Below, piece after piece: positions 1 to 5,200 of a DNA stretch of 6,285 bases; the stretch's first letter is position 1, and the number at the start of each line of letters is the position of its first letter. Both the position numbers and the translations under genes were made by a program. The notes beneath the pieces are model-generated. The model saw only the letters and a program-made list of their open reading frames with translations, ran no database searches and was not told the origin of the DNA. The stretch is from Bacilli bacterium (GTDB taxonomy: Bacteria > Bacillota_I > Bacilli_A > RF39 > UBA660), in contig JAFUFG010000147.1 in assembly GCA_017470045.1 (NCBI GenBank), positions 1 through 6,285 on the forward strand, read 5' to 3'.

Positions 1-903
1 GATATTCGAAGCATTCTCTACTCCAAAAGACTTTTTTAAATCAGAAAACAATTCCGATCCTATCGTACGATAAGGATAAATGGAAGTTTCATAATATTCT
101 GAATCATACCATCCACAAAAATCCATATCATCAGTAGAAGTCATAACATTCGAAAATCCTACAATATCTTTTACATAATTAATATGTTCTAAATACATTT
201 CTCTAGAATTAGTATTCTCATATCCCAGCGATTTATCAACAATAAAATTACGATGAGCAAATACTCCAACTAGACCATTTATTTCATGAATCCTTTCTAA
301 TTGTTCATCCGATAAATTACGATTTCGATCACATAAACTTCGAACATTCGAATGCGATGCATAACAGCAAACATCATATCCTTGCAATTGCTTTTCTTCA
401 ATTAAATTACATAAATCATAGAACGTCTTTTCATTCGCATGACTTAAATCAATTCCCATTCCAAGTTCAATCATCTTCGAGACAAATCCGTACCCAGCAT
501 TCGTAAGACCTTTCTCACTACGATTACCCGAGCCGTATTTATTCTCCGTATTCCAACATAAGATAACCGCATCAAGTCCTGCTTCACGCAAAGCTTCCAA
601 TTCATCTGTATCTTGAATATAATCCGCACCCTCAATACTATAAATAATCTCAGTATCCGGTAAGTAAGCATCTAAAACTTCTTTTGATTTTTGAAACATT
701 TCAAGTACCGATACATCATCCTTATAGTAACCAGGACATACTTCTTTCTCCATCTCTTCTTTACTCATAAAGTACAGATTAGCAAATACCCCTTTTACAT
801 TATTCTCATGAAAATAATGAGAAATCTTTTCTAAATAAGAGTAGTCATTTGTTAAATATGCTTTATAAGCAATCGTAAGGAGATCATAATGAGTATCAAA
901 CAT
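1..903 (-). CDS. M19-family (membrane/renal dipeptidase) zinc dipeptidase, C-terminus cut off by window edge
   Basis: This is a zinc metallopeptidase of the M19 amidohydrolase-fold family, which typically hydrolyses dipeptides (some members also accept D-amino-acid-containing ones) to free amino acids. The 301 visible codons contain every expected metal ligand. There is an H-x-D pair at residues 5-7 (MFDTHYD), the bridging Glu in I-E-G at 91, His155 in D-L-S-H and His184 in A-S-H-S. The stretch G-L-T-N-A-G-Y-G before D-L-S-H and the TSTDDMDF stretch (255-262), in the place of the family's GSDFDG, also match. There is no signal peptide or membrane segment, so the enzyme should be cytosolic. 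The start is ATG at 903, with AGGAGG 6 nt upstream. The frame is open to base 1, and perhaps 10-30 residues are missing compared with typical members. The gene lies directly downstream of a T-box leader, so expression is probably induced when a particular tRNA is uncharged. Family assignment is strong; substrate is unknown. Confidence 0.92.
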   Translation of the reverse strand, partial: MFDTHYDLLTIAYKAYLTNDYSYLEKISHYFHENNVKGVFANLYFMSKEEMEKEVCPGYYKDDVSVLEMFQKSKEVLDAYLPDTEIIYSIEGADYIQDTDELEALREAGLDAVILCWNTENKYGSGNRSEKGLTNAGYGFVSKMIELGMGIDLSHANEKTFYDLCNLIEEKQLQGYDVCCYASHSNVRSLCDRNRNLSDEQLERIHEINGLVGVFAHRNFIVDKSLGYENTNSREMYLEHINYVKDIVGFSNVMTSTDDMDFCGWYDSEYYETSIYPYRTIGSELFSDLKKSFGVENASNI

Positions 904-909
904 AATAAC

Positions 910-915
910 CCTCCT
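910..915 (-). promoter_or_regulatory. Ribosome binding site of the dipeptidase gene
   Basis: A full AGGAGG lies 6 nt before the ATG at 903. It sits just after the U-run of the T-box terminator, outside both the terminator and antiterminator helices. This suggests control is by transcription termination rather than by hiding the ribosome site. Confidence 0.85.
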
Positions 916-920
916 ATAAC

Positions 921-969
921 AAAAAAAAGAATGATACCTAAGGAGTGCATAATGCACGGTACCATCCTT
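921..969 (-). terminator. T-box intrinsic terminator, mutually exclusive with the antiterminator
   Basis: On the minus strand AAGGATGGTACC (969-958) pairs with GGTATCATTCTT (938-927), with two G-U pairs, and is followed by eight T (928-921). The enclosed GTGCA/TGCAC forms a small hairpin at the tip. The alternative antiterminator (969-940) pairs AAGGA with TCCTT (944-940) and GTGCA (957-953) with TGCAC (949-945). It leaves the 7-nt bulge TGGTACC (964-958) free to bind the tRNA 3' end. Both folds use the same 5' arm, which is the T-box switch. The hairpin probably also ends any read-through from the zinc-ribbon gene, which has no visible terminator of its own. Confidence 0.9.
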
Positions 970-1116
970 TACTTAACTTAATTACGATAACGGTATTACC
1001 CGGGGTCTATTAAACCCGTCTATAGAGTAGACAAATAAGTTATTTATATCGTTTTCACCAACCACGATTTCTCTATAATAAATAATACTTATTATTAGTT
1101 CTAATAATCGACGTAT
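921..1116 (-). ncRNA. T-box riboswitch (tRNA-sensing leader) of the M19 dipeptidase gene
   Basis: The leader has the landmarks of a canonical T-box, in order. AGTA is at 1089-1086. An upper Stem I helix pairs TTATTTAT (1085-1078) with ATAAATAA (1047-1040). The AG bulge AGAGA is at 1074-1070. The distal hairpin ATCGT/ACGAT (1068-1064/1052-1048) carries the loop GGTTGGTG. A Stem II-like hairpin pairs GTCTA with TAGAC (1032-1028/1022-1018). A GGGT/ACCC hairpin follows (1017-1003). The F-box CCGTTATC is at 993-986, and the antiterminator bulge TGGTACC at 964-958. The bulge reads UGGU, which fits a tRNA ending in ACCA, that is, discriminator base A. The specifier codon should lie near 1040-1030 (sequence ACTTATTTGTC), but the AU-rich lower stem can pair in several ways. 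CUU (Leu) followed by A is one candidate; the amino acid is unresolved. The 5' end is inferred from the promoter. Confidence 0.9.
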
Positions 1117-1122
1117 GAACTT

Positions 1123-1151
1123 ATTCTATAACAAATTCCAAAAAAGTGCAA
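1123..1151 (-). promoter_or_regulatory. Housekeeping-type promoter of the T-box/dipeptidase transcript
   Basis: The -35 box TTGCAC (1151-1146) and -10 box TAGAAT (1128-1123) are separated by 17 nt, giving a predicted start near 1116. That fits the beginning of the T-box fold. The -35 box begins just 3 nt past the stop codon of the zinc-ribbon gene. An overlapping TGTTATAGA could act as an extended -10. Confidence 0.65.
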
Positions 1152-1154
1152 GTC

Positions 1155-2006
1155 TTATTCACAAGTAAAAGATTCTGTAATAATATCTGGTTCTTTCATA
1201 ACCTTAACAGATTTTCTCGTAATCTTCTTGGAATCCACATGGTCAATTCCATACTTCGTATCATAAACAGTAACATAATAATGATATTCTTCATTTTCTT
1301 TTACAATTTCAACATATCCAGTAAATTGTTTGAATGTAAATAAAGATGGATGAACATCAAAATAATCAGAAGCATCATAGAAGTAGAATTTATTTCCACC
1401 CGTACATTTATCCGGATCATACATCTTCGTTACTTCTTCCACAATAGTATTTACTTGTTTCAAATAATAATCCTTTCGAAGATTATTAAATGTTGTAAGA
1501 ATTGTTTTATAATTGATTGCCGCTACTATAATTGCAACTAGAATTAAGAGAGAAAACAATTTTTTTAATGCAGTATATACTTTTTCCTGTCTCGAAACAC
1601 CTCGTGAATCTAAAGAATACATTTTCTTATTTTTTGATTCAAACATTTTCTTCATTTTTTCTTCTCTAGCTTTTATTTTTTGTCCACGAGTGAACGCATT
1701 TTTAACAGATTGATTTCTTTCATCATTAAAATCTAAATTTCCGCAATGCATGCAATATCTAGAACCTTCAATGACAGGTTGTCCACACTTTGGACAAGGA
1801 ACTCTCTTTTGTTCTTGAACATAAGTGATTGGTGCAGCAGTATCAGAAACATTATTGACAGTATTAGTACTAGGACTTTGCACCTGTGTATAAGGATTTT
1901 GTTGAGAAGAAACAGGTTGTTGTTGCATTGATTGTTGTGGCATTGGCTGTTGAGGTTGAACAGGTTGTTGTGGTTCTTCTACATTAAAGTCATCAAATTG
2001 ATCCAT
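1155..2006 (-). CDS. Zinc-ribbon, single-pass membrane protein with Q/P-rich N-terminus, function unknown
   Basis: This 283-residue protein has four visible parts. Residues 1-60 are low-complexity and rich in Gln and Pro. Residues 71-88 form a zinc ribbon with CxxC...CxxC spacing (Cys71, Cys74, Cys85, Cys88). A Lys/Arg-rich linker (about 107-149) leads to one hydrophobic helix at about 150-165, and a C-terminal domain of about 115 residues follows. The positive charges before the helix predict that the zinc ribbon is cytoplasmic and the C-terminal domain outside. The outer part has two cysteines (201 and 282) that could form a disulfide. The start ATG at 2006 has AGGAGG 7 nt upstream. I do not recognise the C-terminal domain. 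The layout resembles the widespread 'zinc-ribbon domain-containing protein' group of Bacillota, whose roles are mostly unassigned. No terminator is visible after the stop codon, so its transcript may run into the T-box leader. Confidence 0.85.
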   Translation of the reverse strand: MDQFDDFNVEEPQQPVQPQQPMPQQSMQQQPVSSQQNPYTQVQSPSTNTVNNVSDTAAPITYVQEQKRVPCPKCGQPVIEGSRYCMHCGNLDFNDERNQSVKNAFTRGQKIKAREEKMKKMFESKNKKMYSLDSRGVSRQEKVYTALKKLFSLLILVAIIVAAINYKTILTTFNNLRKDYYLKQVNTIVEEVTKMYDPDKCTGGNKFYFYDASDYFDVHPSLFTFKQFTGYVEIVKENEEYHYYVTVYDTKYGIDHVDSKKITRKSVKVMKEPDIITESFTCE

Positions 2007-2013
2007 AGTAATT

Positions 2014-2019
2014 CCTCCT
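2014..2019 (-). promoter_or_regulatory. Ribosome binding site of the zinc-ribbon gene
   Basis: A perfect AGGAGG lies 7 nt before the ATG at 2006 and fixes this start. There is no other in-frame ATG until Met22. Confidence 0.85.
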
Positions 2020-2030
2020 ACTCTATCTCT

Positions 2031-2059
2031 ATTTTACAATAACAAAAAAAAATACACAA
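2031..2059 (-). promoter_or_regulatory. Possible promoter of the zinc-ribbon gene
   Basis: TTGTGT (2059-2054) and TAAAAT (2036-2031) are separated by 17 nt, between the spoVS terminator and the zinc-ribbon start. The -10 box is good and the -35 box weak (three of six). Some promoter is needed here, because the preceding hairpin should stop transcription from spoVS. Confidence 0.45.
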
Positions 2060-2064
2060 TAATG

Positions 2065-2087
2065 AAAAAAAAAGCCTATTTGGCTTC
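2065..2087 (-). terminator. Intrinsic terminator of spoVS, overlapping its stop codon
   Basis: The hairpin AAGCC (2086-2082) / GGCTT (2076-2072), with loop AAATA, is followed by nine T (2073-2065). The 5' arm and loop are made of the last codons of spoVS (Glu-Ala-Lys), and the TAG stop (2078-2076) runs from the loop into the 3' arm. A ribosome at the stop codon would cover the hairpin, so termination may depend on how quickly translation finishes. Confidence 0.85.
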
Positions 2088-2345
2088 TATTATTAATTTC
2101 ATAGCAGTACGTTCTTCTCCATCAATCGAAATATCGGAAAAAGCAGGAATACACACTAAATTTTTACCTGAAGGAGCAACAAAACCTCTTGCAATTGCAA
2201 TTGCCTTAATTGCTTGATTCAATGCTCCAGCACCTACAGCTTGTATTTCACAATGTCCTTTTTCACGAAAAACATTAGCTAATGCTCCTGCAACACTATT
2301 TGGATTAGACTTACTACTTACTTTTAAAATTTCTATAATTATCAT
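2076..2345 (-). CDS. spoVS: Stage V sporulation protein S (SpoVS)
   Basis: This 89-residue protein matches SpoVS along its whole length. The hallmark blocks are all present: ILKVSSKSNPNSVAGALA near the N-terminus, IQAVGAGALNQAIKAIAIAR in the middle, then GFVAPSG, and IPAFSDISIDGEERTA near the end. SpoVS is a small Alba-like-fold protein, probably nucleic-acid binding. In Bacillus subtilis it is needed for the later stages of spore formation, and it is one of the most conserved sporulation-linked proteins. It also occurs in some non-sporulating bacteria, so it does not prove that this organism makes spores. The start ATG at 2345 is preceded by AAAGGGAAAGG. The N-terminus is about three residues longer (MIIIEILKV) than the common MEVLKV form. 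The gene begins 20 nt after the T-run of the vanW terminator, and no clear promoter fits in that space. Confidence 0.97.
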   Translation of the reverse strand: MIIIEILKVSSKSNPNSVAGALANVFREKGHCEIQAVGAGALNQAIKAIAIARGFVAPSGKNLVCIPAFSDISIDGEERTAMKLIIEAK

Positions 2346-2364
2346 CCTTTCCCTTTACTATATG

Positions 2365-2394
2365 AAAAAAGATTAGAAAATATTCTAATCTTTT
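2365..2394 (-). terminator. Intrinsic terminator after vanW
   Basis: A perfect 12-bp stem pairs AAAAGATTAGAA (2394-2383) with TTCTAATCTTTT (2378-2367), with loop TATT and six T at 2370-2365. Only three G-C pairs support it, so termination may be leaky. The first arm lies within the 19-bp repeat copied from the vanW 3' end. Because the stem is flanked by A on one side and T on the other, it could also work on the opposite strand. Confidence 0.8.
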
Positions 2395-2440
2395 ATATAC
2401 CAAGAGACTGATAATAGTTATTAATCTTTTATATACCAAG
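2386..2440. repeat. 19-bp direct repeat spanning the vanW stop codon and terminator
   Basis: The plus-strand sequence TAATCTTTTATATACCAAG occurs at 2386-2404 and again, identically, at 2422-2440. The offset is 36 bp, exactly 12 codons. The right copy encodes the last vanW codons (W-Y-I-K-D, then TAA). The left copy, read in the same frame after the tandem TAA TAA stops, again spells W-Y-I-K-D followed by TAG. Confidence 0.9.
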
Positions 2441-3653
2441 TGGTAGCAATGAAACGTCTTTCTTGTTCTTGACCATCTTTAAATACATGTAAATAAGATT
2501 GGTAACCACGATATCCAATTTGAACAGACTCGGTTTCATAAGTATAACCTTTTTTGGCATCATGATTACTCCATAATTCTACTGTAGCAGCCCCACCATT
2601 ATGATAAGCTCTAACATAAATTGGATAATCATAGGTATTTTTCCATTGCATATCAACATACCATCCACTAGAGTAACTAGCAACTGTTGCATCTAATCCA
2701 CCAGCTACATAAACACTCTTAGCTGCATGTGGATAACGTTTTACAATTTCAAGTCCTCCAAGTAACGCAGCATTATAAGTAGTAGTAGCTATTTGACATA
2801 CACCATTTCCAACAAATTCATAATAGAAAACATATCCAGCTTTATTAAATGGACCAGCATAATTGTAATAAGAGAATACTTCTCCAGGTTCTATTACAGC
2901 ACCATTAATATAATTAAGTGCAGTATACAGATTTTGTGCTCTAGCATATTCATATTGATTAAAATAAGTAGTAAAAGTAGATACCATCGTATCAATAGAA
3001 GCATAGCTTTCATTATTACTTGCAATTTCACTTCTACCAATAAGTTCAATCTTAGTATTTTCTTCTACCCCTTTACTCAATGTAGTCTTGATACTTTCAA
3101 TAGATTTATCAACATCTAAATCATAAGAATTAACCCCTCGAATATAAGATAACGTATATCCATCATCTTGGAAATGACCATCTTGTTTATCTTGATGAGT
3201 CTCATTCTTTAACTTTTCTAAAAATGCTTTTGTCTCGCCTTCATTGACTTTATATTGGAAAGAATACTTTTTCTTCCCACGATCATTAATTAAAGAAATA
3301 CGCTTCGTATAACTAAAATGATTCTGAGATTTTTTAATATTAGAGATAATAGCTTCATTATCAAGATGTAATCCTATATCCGAATACGTATATTCCGTTT
3401 CTTTTCCATTAATCAATAATTTTACTTTTTTCTTATTCTCTACTCCATTTACAAACTCAATAAAATCATTTAACGATTCATATTTATAGTCTCCTATAGA
3501 ATAACTTTCTAAATACGAATTTGGTAAAACAATATCATGATATTGTTTTACCAGTGAGACATTATATACAACAATGATAACATAAAAAAAGATAAGTACT
3601 GATACTAAAAATCTTACTTTATGGAATCTTCTCATATCAATCTTACCTTTCAT
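2421..3653 (-). CDS. VanW-family membrane-anchored envelope protein (YoaR-like)
   Basis: This is a 410-residue protein of the VanW family, named after an accessory gene of some vancomycin-resistance clusters; the biochemical role is not established. It has a membrane anchor at about 14-30. A region at about 75-220 resembles the putative peptidoglycan-binding repeat often found before VanW. The VanW domain spans about 225-365, with GNGVCQIATTTYNAALL (family GGGVCQ-S-T-T-L-Y-N-A, Cys286), PHAAKSVYV and GGLDATV. A tail of about 45 residues sits where many relatives have a G5 domain. GTG at 3662 would extend the protein by three residues, but I chose ATG at 3653 because AGGTGA lies 5 nt upstream; ATG at 3635 is also possible. 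The gene follows the SGNH-hydrolase gene with 9 nt between stop and start, which implies coupled translation. Being so close to spoVS and a hydrolase, it more likely serves the cell wall or spore envelope than drug resistance; no vanH, vanA or vanX relatives are present. Confidence 0.88.
   Translation of the reverse strand: MKGKIDMRRFHKVRFLVSVLIFFYVIIVVYNVSLVKQYHDIVLPNSYLESYSIGDYKYESLNDFIEFVNGVENKKKVKLLINGKETEYTYSDIGLHLDNEAIISNIKKSQNHFSYTKRISLINDRGKKKYSFQYKVNEGETKAFLEKLKNETHQDKQDGHFQDDGYTLSYIRGVNSYDLDVDKSIESIKTTLSKGVEENTKIELIGRSEIASNNESYASIDTMVSTFTTYFNQYEYARAQNLYTALNYINGAVIEPGEVFSYYNYAGPFNKAGYVFYYEFVGNGVCQIATTTYNAALLGGLEIVKRYPHAAKSVYVAGGLDATVASYSSGWYVDMQWKNTYDYPIYVRAYHNGGAATVELWSNHDAKKGYTYETESVQIGYRGYQSYLHVFKDGQEQERRFIATTWYIKD
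3522..3553. repeat. Perfect 32-bp palindrome inside the vanW coding region
   Basis: The half-site TGGTAAAACAATATCA (3522-3537) is followed directly by its exact reverse complement (3538-3553). It encodes residues 34-44 of the VanW protein, just after the membrane anchor. In the mRNA it would form a 14-bp stem with a CAUG tetraloop. No U-run follows, so it is not a standard terminator. Confidence 0.95.
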
Positions 3654-3658
3654 TATAT

Positions 3659-3664
3659 TCACCT
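3659..3664 (-). promoter_or_regulatory. Ribosome binding site that decides the vanW start
   Basis: AGGTGA overlaps the TAG stop of the upstream hydrolase gene (3665-3663) and lies 5 nt before ATG at 3653. The GTG at 3662 falls inside this site and has no good ribosome site of its own upstream. Confidence 0.7.
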
Positions 3665-5048
3665 ACTTATTTTTTATATATTTCATAATTTCATCTGTCA
3701 TAATACGATAGCCAGAATCATTTAGATGTAATCCATCCTTTGTATACTCTAGTTTTAACCCCTCTTTATCATCATAAAATAATTTATAAAGATCAATATA
3801 AGTAGACTTAGTATCTTTACAAATTTTCTTTAGTATTTCATTTCCATCTTCAATTTCTTTATTATCACGAGCACGGATAAAATCATAGTGAATCTTGTCA
3901 TCTTCTACGATAGTTACAGGAAGCATTGATTCAATATAGATTTGTGCTAATGGACGATGTTTATGAATTTCCTCTACAATCTTAGTAATATTTTCTTTAA
4001 TACTATCATTTCTTCTTAATGAAACATAATCATTCGTACCTAATAGAATAAATACTTTAGAAGGATTATATAAATAAACACGACTATTCAAAGAATCTAA
4101 TACATCTTGAGTATTGTTTCCATTAATACCACTATTAATAACTGGTAAGTCTTTATAATAATCCCCTAAATCATAGAAATCTGTAATAGAATCTCCTAAG
4201 AATACGTAATTATCATCCGCAACTTTTACTTCTTTTATAACATCAACTTTCTCTACTTGAATTTGTGTTTTAACCGCAAAGCGATAGGAAATTGCAAATC
4301 CAAGTAAGAAACTAACAATAACTAATACAATAGCACATACTAATCTTCTTACAAATAGACTTGGTCTATGAACACTTGGAATAGATACTTTAGGAGGAAC
4401 AAATTGTTTTTTTGGAACAAATGCCTTTTTTGGGGCTACTTTCTTTACTGGTTTCTTATTCGAAACTCCTTTTGGAGCATTCTTAAGTCTTCCCTCTAAA
4501 AAAGAAGTATCTAAACTATCAGACTCTGATAAACGTTTATCGTCAAAAGAAAAACGATAAGAATTTGTTTTTGATAAGTCTTTTTTTGGCTCTTCCTTTT
4601 TGGAAGAAAAGTCAAAATCCTGATCGAAATCATCAATGAATTCTTCCTTTTTCTCCTCAATGATTTCTTCTTTTTCAGGTTCGGTAACTTCTACAACTTC
4701 TTCTTTTTTAACTTCTACAACCTCTTCTACAGGAGAATGATCTGTTCTTTCTTCAGGAACAGTTTCTTCTATCTTTTCTTCTTTTGTTTCTTCTTTCTTT
4801 TCTTCAATAATATCTTCTTTCTCTTTTTGTCTTTGTTTTGCTAACTCTTCTTTTATTGCTTTAAGTTCCATTGTAGTTTCAAGTTCTTCTATAACTTTAT
4901 CATCGATTTTTTTCATAGGATGTGTCTTCTCTATTTCATCGACAATAGAATTAACGTTTTTATCTAAATCTTGACTATTTTTAACCTTAACAGCTTCTTT
5001 AGGTAAATTGTTGTTTCGATTATTACTTGGACGTTTCTTCTTAGCCAT
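3663..5048 (-). CDS. SGNH/GDSL hydrolase with long charged cytoplasmic tail and one membrane helix
   Basis: This 461-residue protein has two halves. Residues 1-230 are hydrophilic and low in complexity: a Glu/Lys-rich stretch at about 60-137 includes IIEEKKEE twice (80-87 and 129-136), followed by a Lys/Pro-rich stretch (about 190-225). One membrane helix lies at about 233-255. The second half is an SGNH esterase/acyl-hydrolase domain (about 279-461). Its four blocks are complete: GDSIT with nucleophile Ser287, Gly308 in SGINGN, Asn339 in GTND, and Asp438/His441 in DGLHLN. The positive residues before the helix place the tail inside and the catalytic domain outside. Such domains often remove acyl or acetyl groups from wall polymers or lipids, but the substrate here cannot be read. 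The start ATG at 5048 has GAGGT 7 nt upstream. It heads an operon with vanW, so the two probably act on the same envelope structure. Fold and catalytic assignment are strong; role is inference. Confidence 0.9.
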   Translation of the reverse strand: MAKKKRPSNNRNNNLPKEAVKVKNSQDLDKNVNSIVDEIEKTHPMKKIDDKVIEELETTMELKAIKEELAKQRQKEKEDIIEEKKEETKEEKIEETVPEERTDHSPVEEVVEVKKEEVVEVTEPEKEEIIEEKKEEFIDDFDQDFDFSSKKEEPKKDLSKTNSYRFSFDDKRLSESDSLDTSFLEGRLKNAPKGVSNKKPVKKVAPKKAFVPKKQFVPPKVSIPSVHRPSLFVRRLVCAIVLVIVSFLLGFAISYRFAVKTQIQVEKVDVIKEVKVADDNYVFLGDSITDFYDLGDYYKDLPVINSGINGNNTQDVLDSLNSRVYLYNPSKVFILLGTNDYVSLRRNDSIKENITKIVEEIHKHRPLAQIYIESMLPVTIVEDDKIHYDFIRARDNKEIEDGNEILKKICKDTKSTYIDLYKLFYDDKEGLKLEYTKDGLHLNDSGYRIMTDEIMKYIKNK

Positions 5049-5075
5049 ATTAGGTACCTCTTTCTACATATATTC

Positions 5076-5084
5076 ATTATAGCA
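5076..5084 (-). promoter_or_regulatory. Extended -10 promoter of the SGNH-vanW operon
   Basis: TGCTATAAT (5084-5076) contains a perfect TATAAT with the TGn extension that lets promoters work with a poor -35 box; no good -35 is visible at 17 nt. The predicted start near 5069 leaves a leader of about 20 nt before the ATG at 5048. Confidence 0.75.
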
Positions 5085-5200
5085 TTTTAAAAGCAACAAA
5101 AGAAAAAGAAAAACTATTTTCAAATTTCCTTTCTAAAAAATAACATAAATATCCTTTAATATCAAGGTCATTTGACAAATAACTTTACTTTTATTTTACA

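Noticed and set aside
471..671. 66-codon minus-strand open frame
   Set aside because: It is an out-of-frame shadow of the M19 dipeptidase, which is continuous through this region with all its motifs.
2793..3119. 108-codon open frame on the plus strand
   Set aside because: It lies entirely antisense to vanW, has no ribosome site, and its composition is that of a mirrored AT-rich gene.
2421..3653. Vancomycin-resistance cluster
   Set aside because: VanW-family proteins are widespread in Bacillota without resistance, and none of the ligase, dehydrogenase or D,D-dipeptidase genes of such clusters are present. The M19 dipeptidase is not VanX-related.
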